A stretch of 64,000 nucleotides of DNA from Clostridiales bacterium. GTDB taxonomy: Bacteria; Bacillota; Clostridia; Oscillospirales; Oscillospiraceae. Shown here in pieces: positions 44,831-54,000 of this stretch; position 1 is the stretch's first letter; each line of letters starts with the position of its first letter. Location: assembly GCA_021203325.1 (NCBI GenBank), contig JAJQBL010000018.1, positions 1-64,000 on the forward strand, read 5' to 3'. The notes beneath the pieces are model-generated. The model did not search any database and was not told the origin of the DNA. It saw only the letters and a program-made list of their open reading frames with translations. A program made the position numbers and the translations under genes.

Positions 44831-45799
44831 TTAGATCTTGTTGTCGGAGCCGAGCACGTGGACGATCTTGTGGGCGACCATGTCCTTGACAGCCTGACGG
44901 GCGGGCTTCAGGTACTGGCGGGGATCGAAGTGATCGGGATGCTCCGCGAAGTACTTGCGGATGTTGCCGGTCATGGCCAGACGGATGTCGGAGTCGATGT
45001 TGATCTTGCAGACGGCCAGCTTGGCAGCCTCACGCAGCTGATCCTCGGGGATGCCGATGGCGTCGGGCATATTGCCGCCGTAGGTGTTGACCATCTTCAC
45101 GAACTCCTGGGGCACAGAGGAAGAACCGTGCAGCACGATGGGGAAGCCGGGCAGACGCTTGATGCACTCCCGCAGCACGTCGAAGCGCAGAGGAGGAGGC
45201 ACCAGGATGCCGTCCTCATTGCGGGTGCACTGGGCGGGGGTGAACTTATAAGCGCCGTGAGAGGTGCCGATGGCGATGGCCAGAGAGTCGCAGCCGGTGC
45301 GGGAGACAAACTCCTCCACCTCTTCGGGGTGGGTGTAGCTCTCCTTGCCGGCTTCCACGGAGACCTCGTCCTCAACGCCGGCCAGGGTGCCCAGCTCAGC
45401 CTCGACCACGACGCCGTGGTCATGGGCGTACTCGACGACCTGACGGGTCAGGGCGATATTCTCCTCAAAGGGCTTGGAGGAGGCATCGATCATGACGGAG
45501 GTGAAGCCGCCGTCGATGCAGGACTTGCACAGCTCAAAGCTGTCGCCATGGTCCAGGTGCAGGGCGATGGGAATCTGAGGATTCTCGATCACGGCAGCCT
45601 CCACCAGCTTGACCAGATAGGTGTGGTTTGCATAGGCACGGGCGCCCTTGGAGACCTGCAGGATAACAGGGCTGTTCAGCTCGCCCGCGGCTTCCGTGAT
45701 GCCCTGAACGATTTCCATGTTGTTGACATTGAAGGCGCCGATTGCGTAGCCGCCATCATAAGCCTTCTTGAACATTTCGGTTGTAGTAACCAGAGGCAT
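44831..45799 (-). CDS. fba: Class II fructose-1,6-bisphosphate aldolase
   Basis: 322 aa. Zinc-dependent class II aldolase: metal-binding His within ALHLDHGDS, SVMIDASSKPFEEN, the acidic loop EAELGTLAG, and GTSHGAYKF followed by VLHGSSS with another metal His. Reversibly cleaves fructose-1,6-bisphosphate in glycolysis. Divergently transcribed from pfp, with a 203-bp intergenic region and overlapping promoters. Confidence 0.95.
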   Translation of the reverse strand: MPLVTTTEMFKKAYDGGYAIGAFNVNNMEIVQGITEAAGELNSPVILQVSKGARAYANHTYLVKLVEAAVIENPQIPIALHLDHGDSFELCKSCIDGGFTSVMIDASSKPFEENIALTRQVVEYAHDHGVVVEAELGTLAGVEDEVSVEAGKESYTHPEEVEEFVSRTGCDSLAIAIGTSHGAYKFTPAQCTRNEDGILVPPPLRFDVLRECIKRLPGFPIVLHGSSSVPQEFVKMVNTYGGNMPDAIGIPEDQLREAAKLAVCKINIDSDIRLAMTGNIRKYFAEHPDHFDPRQYLKPARQAVKDMVAHKIVHVLGSDNKI

Positions 45800-45832
45800 A
45801 AGAAATCAACTCCTTATAAAATTTACATAATT

Positions 45833-45861
45833 ATTTTAGCAGGAACGATTGAAAAATGCAA
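45833..45861 (-). promoter_or_regulatory. Promoter of fba
   Basis: Minus strand: TTGCAT (45856-45861), 17-bp spacer, TAAAAT (45833-45838). It overlaps the pfp promoter. Confidence 0.75.
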
Positions 45862-45877
45862 GAGGTTGTGCTATGAT
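45849..45877 (+). promoter_or_regulatory. Promoter of pfp
   Basis: TTGAAA (45849-45854), 17-bp spacer, TATGAT (45872-45877). Its -35 lies within the fba promoter spacer, so the two promoters cannot be occupied at once. Confidence 0.7.
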
Positions 45878-46002
45878 TTACGTGAAAATTCGAGGGAGAT
45901 ACGGTGCCCTGCACGTTTACTCATGATAAAATGAATGAAAAACGGCGTAACACCGGGCAGGGCAACGATATGGACCTCAAATTTACTTAGGAGGAATTTT
46001 CA

Positions 46003-47250
46003 ATGAACGAATTAAAAGGCGCAATGATCGTTGGTCAATCCGGCGGCCCATCTTCTGTCATCAACGCATCCTGCTACGGTGCGATCAAGGCCGGCTTGGA
46101 CAGCGACTGCATTACCAAGGTGTATGGCGCGGCCAACGGCATCGTCGGTGTCCTGACGGACAAGCTGTATATCATGGATGAGGAGGACCCGGAGGAGCTG
46201 GCCCTGATGCGCTATACTCCCTCTTCCGCCCTGGGCTCCTGCCGCTACAAGATCGCCGACCCCGATGTGGACGACACGGATTACAAGAAAATTCTGGAAA
46301 TCTTCAAGAAGTATGACGTCCGTTACTTCTTCTACAACGGCGGCAACGACTCCATGGACACCTGCAACAAAATCTCCAAGTATATGAAGCGGGTGGGCTA
46401 TGACTGCCGCGTCATGGGCATCCCCAAGACCATCGACAACGACCTGTTCGGCACTGACCACTGCCCCGGCTACGCCTCTGCCGCCAAGTATATCGCCACC
46501 TCTCTGGTGGAGGTCTATCAGGACGCCCACGTCTATGACAAGGGCCAGGTCACCATTGTGGAGATTATGGGCCGTCACGCCGGGTGGCTGGCCGGCGCCG
46601 CCTCCCTGGCTAACATCACCGGCTATGGCCCCGACCTGATCTATCTGCCCGAAGTGGACTTCAAGATGGACGAGTTCCTGGAGGACGTCAAGCGCATTTG
46701 GGACGAGAACAAGAACGTCCTGGTGGCCGTCTCCGAGGGCATCCACTATGCCGATGGTTCCTTCGTCTCCGAGGCCAAGACATCTGCCACCGACGGCTTC
46801 GGCCATGCCCAGCTGGGCGGCCTGGCCGCGCTGCTGGCCAACGTGGTGAAGGAGCAGATTCCCGGCGTCAAGGTGCGCCCCATCGAGCTGTCCCTCCTCC
46901 AGCGCTGCGGCGAGCATGTCGCCTCCCAGACCGACAATGACGAGTCCTTCATGGCCGGTCAGACCGCTGTGAAGGAGGCCATTGCCGGCACCACCGACAA
47001 GATGGTGGGCTTCCAGTGCACCCGGGACGAGAACGGCTACAGCTGCCAGCCCGTCCTGCTGGACCTGTCCTCCGTGGCCAACTACGAGAAGAAGGTTCCC
47101 GTGGAGTGGATCAATGAGCGCGGCAACAACGTCACCGATGAGTATATCAAGTACGCCCTGCCCCTGATTCAGGGCGAGATTCAGATGAAGAAGGAGCACA
47201 GCCTCCCTCGCTTCGTCCACCTGAAAAAGGTCGTGGCCTCTGAGCAGTAA
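46003..47250 (+). CDS. pfp: Pyrophosphate-dependent 6-phosphofructokinase
   Basis: 415 aa, preceded by AGGAGGAA. PFK fold with GQSGGPSSVINA at the N-terminus, YNGGNDSMDT, and GIPKTIDNDL. Lys in the PKTIDND motif and Asp in GGNDS rather than Gly are the hallmarks of PPi-using enzymes. MGRHAGWLAGA and the substrate-binding EGI follow. Phosphorylates fructose-6-phosphate reversibly with pyrophosphate. Together with fba it forms a divergent glycolytic pair. Strong terminator downstream. Confidence 0.95.
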   Translation: MNELKGAMIVGQSGGPSSVINASCYGAIKAGLDSDCITKVYGAANGIVGVLTDKLYIMDEEDPEELALMRYTPSSALGSCRYKIADPDVDDTDYKKILEIFKKYDVRYFFYNGGNDSMDTCNKISKYMKRVGYDCRVMGIPKTIDNDLFGTDHCPGYASAAKYIATSLVEVYQDAHVYDKGQVTIVEIMGRHAGWLAGAASLANITGYGPDLIYLPEVDFKMDEFLEDVKRIWDENKNVLVAVSEGIHYADGSFVSEAKTSATDGFGHAQLGGLAALLANVVKEQIPGVKVRPIELSLLQRCGEHVASQTDNDESFMAGQTAVKEAIAGTTDKMVGFQCTRDENGYSCQPVLLDLSSVANYEKKVPVEWINERGNNVTDEYIKYALPLIQGEIQMKKEHSLPRFVHLKKVVASEQ

Positions 47251-47275
47251 TCCCCGCAAAATAGCATAGCGCAGC

Positions 47276-47310
47276 AAAACCGGTTCTGTTTTCGGACAGA
47301 ACCGGTTTTT
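47276..47310 (+). terminator. Terminator of pfp
   Basis: Perfect 14-bp stem aaaaccggttctgt (47276-47289) / acagaaccggtttt (47296-47309) ending in a T run. The A tract on the left makes it potentially bidirectional. Confidence 0.9.
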
Positions 47311-47351
47311 GATGATTTGCGCATGCAGTCAGCCGCTCGTTTTCAATAGAT

Positions 47352-47388
47352 GAGCCTGGAGACATATGCCATCACCGTCTCCAGGCTC
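47352..47388 (-). terminator. Stem-loop downstream of the GH3 gene
   Basis: Perfect 12-bp arms gagcctggagac (47352-47363) / gtctccaggctc (47377-47388). On the minus strand ATCTATTG follows, with no clear U run, so it may be a terminator or an mRNA 3' end stabiliser. The rest of 47389-47527 holds no gene that I can see. Confidence 0.5.
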
Positions 47389-47527
47389 TCAGGAGGAAAC
47401 ACCCTGGGGCGTCCCCTCCCCCTTTGGGAAGCGGCAGGGGGAAGGACCGCGCCGGGTATTGTAAGTGTGGGGCCTCTTGGGAAGCGTGGCCCCGATGGCG
47501 GGAAGCTCAGTCAGAAGTTATGTCGCG

Positions 47528-50500
47528 TTACTTGACGGCCTTGCGCTTCTTGAAGTACCGAATCAGGACGATGCCTTCCGCAGCCAGCAGCACCACGGCG
47601 ATCCCGATGTCGATGCCGAGGAACATGGTGGTCATGTTATCCAGACCGGAGGTTTCCTCCGCAATGGTGTAGTTGCCGCTGTTCACCACAGTGTAGCAGA
47701 TGTTCTTGCACGCCTGCCGCATGGCCGTGACCAGAGTGGCGGAGGTGTTGGTGATCTGGTTGGACTCATAGGAGAAGAAGCCCAGCATGGCGTCGTTGCC
47801 GTTGCGGACGGCGTCATCCGTGTTCTGGTAGCCGTAGGAGCCGTTCCAGTCCGTCAGCACCATGCCCCGGAAGCCCCACTCGTCCCGGAGGACGTTGTTC
47901 AGCAGGTTGCTGTTGGCGCCGCACCACTTGTAGCCGATGAAGTTGAAGGAGGACATGACGGCATAGGTGCCGGTCTCGCAGTTCTTCACGCAGATTTCAA
48001 AGGGCTTCAGGTAGATTTCCCGGATGGCCTGCTCGTCGGAGTAGGTCAGCAGCATGGAGCAGCGGTTGGTCTCCTGGTCGTTCATGACGAAGTGCTTGAT
48101 GTAGGCGTACACGCCCTGGGTGGCAAGGCCGTTCACCGTGTTGGCGGCCATGTAACCGGCCAGGGTGCCGTCCTCGGAGTAATACTCAAAGTTCCGGCCG
48201 CAGAAGGCGGAGCGGTGGGTGTTCATGGCGGGGGAATAGGTGCCGTATACGCCGCAGTCGGCATACTCTGCGCCCTCGGCTACGCCGATGCGGTAGGCCA
48301 GGTCCTTGTTCCAGGTCTGAGCAATCAGCAGCTCGGTGGAGTAGGCGGTGCCGTACACGCCGATGTACCAGTCGTTCAGGCCGGAGGTGCCGTCAGAATC
48401 CAGGGTGCCCACCTTGCCGATGGAGTCCACCGCCACGGTCTGGAAGCCGCCCAGGTTCACCATGTTGATCATGTCGTCCACGGTGAGCTGGTCCAGCAGG
48501 TCGTCCCACAGGGGGTCGTCATAGTCCGCACCCACCAGGTCCGCCAGGGTCAGGCCGTTGTCCGCCCCGGTGGTGGGCATTTCGTCGCTGTCGTCGTCGT
48601 AGAGGGTGGAGTCGTAGTAGGCCACAGAGTGGGCGGTGATTTCTGCGCGGGTCTCGTCGTCCATCTGGTACTCCGACTCATCGGGGGCTGCGGTGGCCTC
48701 GTCATAGTTGGCAAAGCCGTTTTCACGGGAGAGGTAGGTCACGTTGCCGGTGGAGTAGTCCTGGAACTGGTTGACAGCGGCGGTGTCGTCAGAGGAGCGG
48801 CCGGTGACGCTGTAGTCGATGTCGGAGGCCACGTTGAAGGTCTCCTCGTCCAGAACGGTGTGGGAGTCGGAGCGGATGGAGACAGTGTAGTCCCCGGCCT
48901 CCAGCACATAGCCGCCGTTCTCGGTTTTCAGGCAGTTGGAGTCATAGGAAGCCATGTCCTCCTTGGCAATCTCAAAGGAGATGGTCTGGGAAGTCCCCGG
49001 CTCCAGGGTTTCCGTCTTTTCAAAGTCGATGAGGTTGACAGAGGCCTTCTCAATGCCGCCGTTGGTGTAGGGCGGGGTGTAGTAGACCTCTACCACGTCC
49101 TTGCCGGCCACGGTGCCGGTGTTGGTCACGGTGACATCAAAGGAAATCGTATCGCCGTTGTCGGTGAAGTTCTCCATGGTCTGTTCAAAGGTGGTGTAGC
49201 TCAGGCCGTAGCCGAAGGAGTACTGCACCTTCTCGTCATAGTCGATGAGTCCTTCCTCTGCGGCGGTCTCATAGAACTTGTAGCCCACATAGATGCTCTC
49301 CACATAGTCCACGAAGGCGATGACGCCCTGATAGGCCGAGTCCGCCTCGGTGAAGGCCGCCTGGAGGTCCTCCACGTTGGAGTAGGTGAAGCTGCCAGAG
49401 TTGTTGTAGGTGGGGGTGTCGGTCAGGTCATAGACGTAGGTATCGGCGGTTTTGCCGGAGGGGTTCACGGTGCCGCTGAGGATCTCGCCCAGGGCCTCCA
49501 TGCCGGTGGCGCCGGTACCGGGGGCCAGGATGACTGCGCCGATGGAGTCATACTCGTCCACCCAGCCCAGCTCCATGGTGTTGTTGGCGTTGATGACCAC
49601 GATGACGTTGTCAAACTCGGAGCAGACCAGATCGATCATGGCCTCCTCGGTGTTGGACAGCTCCAGATAGTGCTCACCCTCGTCGAAGTCGTCATAGTCG
49701 CCGTTGTTGGCGTAGCTGCTGGCAAAATAGTTATAGTTGCTGTTGCCGTTGGCCACCTCGTCCCGGGTGTCATAGGTGCCGTTGATGACGGCGTTCATGT
49801 CACGGGGCACGTCCTGTCCCTCGCCTCCGGAGCGGGAGATGACGATCAGTGCGGTGTCAGAGAATTCCTTGGCCTCCTCCATCAGCTCGTCGGTGTAGTA
49901 GTCAATGGTGGGCTCGGGCAGAGACCAGTTCGTGTAGGACACGCTGACCACGTTGCCGCCCAGGTCCCGGGTGTCGCTATAGGAGACGTACATATCCACC
50001 AGGCTCTGGTTCACCGTAAACCCGGCGTCCGCCAGAGAGGTCAGGATGTCGATGGCGTCAGAGCTGTCGGAGGAGCCGGAGCCGGTGCCGCCGTAGATGG
50101 GGTTGGTGGAGGCCCAGCCGAACACGTTCAGATTGGTGGTGTCGGTCAGGGGCAGGACGCCGTTATTCTTGACCAGCACCATGCCCTCCTCGCCGGTCTC
50201 CTGGATGATCTCCTTGGATGCGGCTACCGATTCTTCGGATACGGACGCCGAACTGTTCAGGAGCAGGGAGAGGTTGTTGTACATGGGGCCGAAGCAAATC
50301 ACGTTGGCGATGATGATCACGCAGAGGACCCAGGCCACGCCAGCAGACCAGCGCACCACATGGCGGGTGCCCTTTTTGACCAGCCAGTGGGCTGCCACCA
50401 TCACAACGATAGCTACTACGAGCAGAATCACGATTGCATAGACGTAGCCACTCAGAGAGTTGGCGTAGTAGGCCACGTCGCTTTCACTGACGCCCATGCT

Positions 50501-50542
50501 GGTGAAGATGGGGGTCAACAGGTTGACGAGCAGTTGTATCAT
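47528..50542 (-). CDS. Membrane-anchored GH3 glycosidase with inverted domain order
   Basis: 1004 aa. Membrane helices near residues 25-50 and 60-80, then a GH3 C-terminal alpha/beta domain (EEGMVLVKNNGVLPLT), a fibronectin-III-like domain (FGYGLSYTTFEQ; NTGTVAGKDVVEVYY), the catalytic barrel (from about LTLADLVGADYDD to the nucleophile Asp898 in VLTDW), and a C-terminal membrane helix with a basic tail. The inverted order is known in Ruminococcus and Butyrivibrio GH3 enzymes. Likely an exo-acting beta-glycosidase held on the outer face of the membrane; the sugar is not deducible. Expression is probably controlled by the divergent LysR regulator. Intact homologue of the pseudogene at 32476-35524. 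Confidence 0.9.
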   Translation of the reverse strand: MIQLLVNLLTPIFTSMGVSESDVAYYANSLSGYVYAIVILLVVAIVVMVAAHWLVKKGTRHVVRWSAGVAWVLCVIIIANVICFGPMYNNLSLLLNSSASVSEESVAASKEIIQETGEEGMVLVKNNGVLPLTDTTNLNVFGWASTNPIYGGTGSGSSDSSDAIDILTSLADAGFTVNQSLVDMYVSYSDTRDLGGNVVSVSYTNWSLPEPTIDYYTDELMEEAKEFSDTALIVISRSGGEGQDVPRDMNAVINGTYDTRDEVANGNSNYNYFASSYANNGDYDDFDEGEHYLELSNTEEAMIDLVCSEFDNVIVVINANNTMELGWVDEYDSIGAVILAPGTGATGMEALGEILSGTVNPSGKTADTYVYDLTDTPTYNNSGSFTYSNVEDLQAAFTEADSAYQGVIAFVDYVESIYVGYKFYETAAEEGLIDYDEKVQYSFGYGLSYTTFEQTMENFTDNGDTISFDVTVTNTGTVAGKDVVEVYYTPPYTNGGIEKASVNLIDFEKTETLEPGTSQTISFEIAKEDMASYDSNCLKTENGGYVLEAGDYTVSIRSDSHTVLDEETFNVASDIDYSVTGRSSDDTAAVNQFQDYSTGNVTYLSRENGFANYDEATAAPDESEYQMDDETRAEITAHSVAYYDSTLYDDDSDEMPTTGADNGLTLADLVGADYDDPLWDDLLDQLTVDDMINMVNLGGFQTVAVDSIGKVGTLDSDGTSGLNDWYIGVYGTAYSTELLIAQTWNKDLAYRIGVAEGAEYADCGVYGTYSPAMNTHRSAFCGRNFEYYSEDGTLAGYMAANTVNGLATQGVYAYIKHFVMNDQETNRCSMLLTYSDEQAIREIYLKPFEICVKNCETGTYAVMSSFNFIGYKWCGANSNLLNNVLRDEWGFRGMVLTDWNGSYGYQNTDDAVRNGNDAMLGFFSYESNQITNTSATLVTAMRQACKNICYTVVNSGNYTIAEETSGLDNMTTMFLGIDIGIAVVLLAAEGIVLIRYFKKRKAVK

Positions 50543-50604
50543 AGTTTAAATGCCTCCCAGTTTTGTTTTTTTCGTGAATCATGCGCATCAATTCAACTGA
50601 GATG

Positions 50605-50633
50605 ATTGTACAGCATCAAATAGTAAACATCAA
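50605..50633 (-). promoter_or_regulatory. Promoter of the GH3 gene
   Basis: Minus strand: TTGATG (50628-50633), 17-bp spacer, TACAAT (50605-50610). Confidence 0.65.
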
Positions 50634-50643
50634 ATACTTTGAT
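50629..50643. promoter_or_regulatory. Candidate LysR operator
   Basis: atcaaa-tac-tttgat, a perfect inverted repeat fitting the T-N11-A rule of LysR boxes, covering the -35 of the GH3 promoter. A further half-site catcaaata lies at 50614-50622. Confidence 0.6.
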
Positions 50644-50660
50644 TGAATGCGCTTCCATGC

Positions 50661-50689
50661 TTTACAGGCATGGCAAAATTTGCTATAAT
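50661..50689 (+). promoter_or_regulatory. Promoter of the LysR gene
   Basis: TTTACA (50661-50666), 17-bp spacer, TATAAT (50684-50689). Confidence 0.75.
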
Positions 50690-50719
50690 AGACGCAAACT
50701 TGGAGGGGAGGCATCCAAC

Positions 50720-51589
50720 ATGGAACTTCGTGTGTTACATTATTTTCTGGCGGTGACCAGGGAAAAGAGCATCTCCGGCGCGGCAGGGGCGCTGCATCTG
50801 TCGCAGCCCACCCTGTCCCGGCAGCTCCGGGAGATGGAAACGGAGCTGGGGAAGCAGCTCTTTGTCCGCAGCAACCGTACCATCACCCTGACCGAGGAGG
50901 GGATGCTGCTCCGGAAACGGGCGGAGGAGATCCTCTCCCTGGTGAGCCGGACGAAGGACGAAATTTCCCTCTCGGACGAGGTGGTCGCCGGGGACATCCA
51001 CATCGGGGCCGGGGAGTCCGAGGGTATCCGATTTCTCGCAAAGGCAGCGAAGGCGCTGCAGGAAGAGTATCCTCTGGTGCATTTTCACAACGTCAGCGCC
51101 GACCGGGTCACTGTGACAGAGGATTTGGACAAGGGGCTGCTGGACTTCGGCATTCTGTTTGGAGACATCGACACCTCCAAGTACGAGTGTCTGAAGGTAC
51201 CGCATACGGAGCGCTTCGGCGTTCTGATGCGCCGGGACGACCCTCTGGCCCGGAAGGAGAGCATCACCCCGGAGGACCTGCGGGGAAAGCCCCTGATCGT
51301 CTCCCGCCAGCCCCGGGGGGATAACTCCATGCTCCGCAATCTGGAAGGGCAGCAGGTCGTCGCCACCTACAACCTGCTGTTCAACGGCTCCATCATGGTG
51401 GAGGAGGGGATGGGCTACGCCATTTGTTTTGACCATATCATCAACGTCTCCGGGGACAGCCCCCTCTGCTTCCGCCCCCTGGAGGGACAGCCGGAGATCG
51501 AGATGCACGTTGTTTGGAAGAAATATCAGGTCTTTACCAAAGCAGGGCAGAAGTTTCTGGAGAAGCTGCGGGAGATGGCAGACGATTGA
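50720..51589 (+). CDS. LysR-family transcriptional regulator
   Basis: 289 aa from the ATG at 50720 (GGAGGGGAGG upstream). N-terminal winged helix (ISGAAGALHLSQPTLSRQLREM), linker helix, and a type 2 periplasmic-binding fold for the effector (IHIGAGESEGIRFLAKAAKAL; DFGILFGDID; VEEGMGYAICFDH). Divergent from the GH3 gene across a promoter region with a LysR-box palindrome, so it most likely controls GH3 and itself. The inducer is unknown. Confidence 0.92.
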   Translation: MELRVLHYFLAVTREKSISGAAGALHLSQPTLSRQLREMETELGKQLFVRSNRTITLTEEGMLLRKRAEEILSLVSRTKDEISLSDEVVAGDIHIGAGESEGIRFLAKAAKALQEEYPLVHFHNVSADRVTVTEDLDKGLLDFGILFGDIDTSKYECLKVPHTERFGVLMRRDDPLARKESITPEDLRGKPLIVSRQPRGDNSMLRNLEGQQVVATYNLLFNGSIMVEEGMGYAICFDHIINVSGDSPLCFRPLEGQPEIEMHVVWKKYQVFTKAGQKFLEKLREMADD

Positions 51590-51626
51590 GTTTTTGCCGG
51601 TTCGATGGTTCGTCATCATGCAAAAC

Positions 51627-51660
51627 AATGCCTCCGACTGGCTCGGAGGCATTGCTGTTT
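51627..51660 (+). terminator. Terminator of the LysR gene
   Basis: Perfect 11-bp stem aatgcctccga (51627-51637) / tcggaggcatt (51643-51653), then gctgttt. Confidence 0.8.
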
Positions 51661-51687
51661 CTGTGGATTCTGTTTTCGCGGGGCGTC

Positions 51688-53880
51688 TTAATCCGCGCCC
51701 TGGTTTGGCGTTTGACGGTCTTCTTCCAGCTTTCTGATTTCTTCCACCATCACCTCCGCGCACCGCCTTGCGCTGGCGTAATTGAGGTGGATGTAAGGCA
51801 CGCCGCAGTTTTTACAGGCGTCCCGCACCGCCCAGTAGTTGCTGTGATTGGTCTTGTTGGTCTGGAGGAACACAATGTCCGCGTTGCGCACCGGCGCCGC
51901 ATCAATGTGGGCGGCGGACGCAACGATTCGGATGTCCGGCAGCAGCTTCAGCAGCTCTTTGTGAAACACCTCAAAGCCGCCATAGACCACCACCCGCAGG
52001 CTCGTCCGATAAGGGTATGTGATGGGTTCCACCGGCGGCGCCCCTTGGATTTCCGCCTCTGTGTCCTCCCCCTTCCCCTTTGGGTTGGCCGTCTGCCGTT
52101 TCAGCCGTTCGATCTCCTTTTGGAGGGTGTGTATCTCATGCCTGGCCGCCTGGTTCTCCTTCTGGGCCTGCTTGAGCCTGCGTTCGGCGTCCTCCCGCGC
52201 GCTCCGCTCCGCTTCTACGCTGTCGGCACCCTCTGAGGGGGTGTCTCCTGCCCGCAAGCCATACATTTCATCATAATCATAGTCGTAGCCGCCGGTTTCC
52301 AGCACGTTCACGCTGGAAAGGGTGGCAAGGATAATGGCAAAATCCCTGGCCTTGCGGTCGGAGTACCCGGCCTCCTTGAACAGCTTCACATAGCTCTTTC
52401 TGATATACAGCGCCGGCTCAGTTGGCCGATCGGAGAGCTTTGCCAGGGCGGAGCCAAGGGGCAGGGTGATACTTTCCGCCCCACGCCCGCTGTCCGTCTG
52501 CAAGGTGACGATGTCATCTTCATCAAAAATGCGCAGGGCCAGCTTGCCGTTTATATCCGTGCAAACGTTGTCCCACTCGTCGTCATCCTCCATGGGCGCA
52601 AAGGGCACGTTCTGAATCGGAATGTTGGACTCAGCCATGAAATCCTGCCAGATATAGCGGCCGACCTTCAGCTTGTAGGTCTCGTCCCTCCCGGCCAGAA
52701 TCGCCTGGAAGAAGCCCTCCGCAACCGCCGGGATATACTCATCCCGCATCTCCGCCTTCCGATCGCGTTTGAACTCCTTCCGCAATTCGTCCGCCTGGTC
52801 CATTACTTTGTAGAAAAGGGCTGTCAGTGCGTCGATCTCCTGATTCAGCTTGCCGACGCGCTCCTGCACGTCCGGCGGCATGGATTTCCTGTAGCGTTCC
52901 ATCAGGCGGGTCATTTCCTCAGGTGGCATGGCGTCCGGGCCCTTCAGCTCACCCCGGATGGTTTGCAGGGCCCTTGTTGCCTCATCTGCGTACTTGCTCT
53001 GCAGCTCATCCTGCAGCGTTTCGGAGATGACGTCCGGGGGGCGGAGGTCGGGCAGCGGCGGAACGGGGGCGGCTGGCGCGGCCAGCGGGGCAACGCTCTT
53101 TGCGCCGTTCCGCCTGCGTTTTTGGGCCTCCCCGCGGTCATACTCTTTGTCTCTCTCGTCCTTAATCTGCTTTGTCTTTCGTTTCAGCTGTTCAAACGCA
53201 TCGTCCAGCTCGGATGTAATGGTTTCATGCTTCACAGCATCCTCTGCGTGAAGGAGCACAAACCGCTCATACGAAGCGGCATCCCTGCTGCCCCCCTCCT
53301 TCCCGGAACCGTCATAATTCGGCCGTTCAAAGAAGTAGAGCAGCCCGGTTTCCGTCATATAGGCCACCAGCGCTTTCAGCCGTTCGAGGGATGGGTTCGG
53401 CACCGTCCGTTTTCTCCTGCGCCACTCGGTGGGGTCGGACAGTGCATCGAACAGGACACGGGACAGCAGGAACACCGTCGGGGCCAGCCGTCTGGACGGT
53501 ACGGCCTCTGGCTCCAGTCCGACTTCGTGCTGCACATACTCCTCCATTTGTGCAGCCGTATATCCGGACAGCTCCAGCATCCGACCCATCTGCTGTCCGT
53601 TTGGGACGCTCAGGTTGTGGAACGCCAGATTCGCCGCAACTGTGAAGGCCATATAACTCAGAAAATAAGTGAATCCCTTATCCGTCGGCGTAGAGTAGGC
53701 CAGCAGCGCACTGAACCGCGGGTCCGTCCCGGCGCTGTAACGCTGACCCGGTTTCCGGTTCTTTGGACGTTTGCTGTTCTTCTCGGCGCCTCCAAGCGAC
53801 ACCCGCTCGTAATACTCCTCCGGAACAACGGAGAAGTCCTGCATCTCCGCAAGACTGTTGATCAGACTTTCCCGATTCAT
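51688..53880 (-). CDS. Large DUF2325-domain coiled-coil protein
   Basis: 730 aa, ATG preceded by GGGAGG. The N-terminal 200 residues are helical and unrecognised. Basic coiled coils (about 210-260), a Pro-rich stretch, and a helical middle with EEMTRLMERYRKSMPPD follow, then a coiled coil at about 570-620. The last 100 residues match DUF2325: VVVYGGFEVFHKELLKLLP, AAHIDAAPVRNADIVFLQTN and the NHSNYW/VPYIHLNYAS segment, a Rossmann-like small domain of unknown role. DUF2325 normally occurs as a short protein, so this long architecture is unusual. Single gene with its own promoter. No link to neighbours is visible. Confidence 0.75.
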   Translation of the reverse strand: MNRESLINSLAEMQDFSVVPEEYYERVSLGGAEKNSKRPKNRKPGQRYSAGTDPRFSALLAYSTPTDKGFTYFLSYMAFTVAANLAFHNLSVPNGQQMGRMLELSGYTAAQMEEYVQHEVGLEPEAVPSRRLAPTVFLLSRVLFDALSDPTEWRRRKRTVPNPSLERLKALVAYMTETGLLYFFERPNYDGSGKEGGSRDAASYERFVLLHAEDAVKHETITSELDDAFEQLKRKTKQIKDERDKEYDRGEAQKRRRNGAKSVAPLAAPAAPVPPLPDLRPPDVISETLQDELQSKYADEATRALQTIRGELKGPDAMPPEEMTRLMERYRKSMPPDVQERVGKLNQEIDALTALFYKVMDQADELRKEFKRDRKAEMRDEYIPAVAEGFFQAILAGRDETYKLKVGRYIWQDFMAESNIPIQNVPFAPMEDDDEWDNVCTDINGKLALRIFDEDDIVTLQTDSGRGAESITLPLGSALAKLSDRPTEPALYIRKSYVKLFKEAGYSDRKARDFAIILATLSSVNVLETGGYDYDYDEMYGLRAGDTPSEGADSVEAERSAREDAERRLKQAQKENQAARHEIHTLQKEIERLKRQTANPKGKGEDTEAEIQGAPPVEPITYPYRTSLRVVVYGGFEVFHKELLKLLPDIRIVASAAHIDAAPVRNADIVFLQTNKTNHSNYWAVRDACKNCGVPYIHLNYASARRCAEVMVEEIRKLEEDRQTPNQGAD

Positions 53881-53914
53881 TGCGGCAGCCTCCCTTCCAA
53901 TTTTGTCTGTTTCT

Positions 53915-53943
53915 ATAATACCGCTTTTTTGCCGCTTTGTCTA
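53915..53943 (-). promoter_or_regulatory. Promoter of the DUF2325 gene
   Basis: Minus strand: TAGACA (53938-53943), 17-bp spacer, TATTAT (53915-53920). Confidence 0.6.
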
Positions 53944-54000
53944 TAGAGTTTTTTCTTTCACGGTTCAGCGCACTGACATTTTGCTCAGCTGCATAACTGT

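Noticed and set aside
47465-50605. Very long open frame antisense to the intact GH3 gene
   Set aside because: It mirrors GH3 codon structure in GC-rich DNA, is Val/Gly/His-rich and lacks any domain; the same applies to long antisense frames at 16423-18513, 54131-55966, 59730-61289 and 61575-62660.
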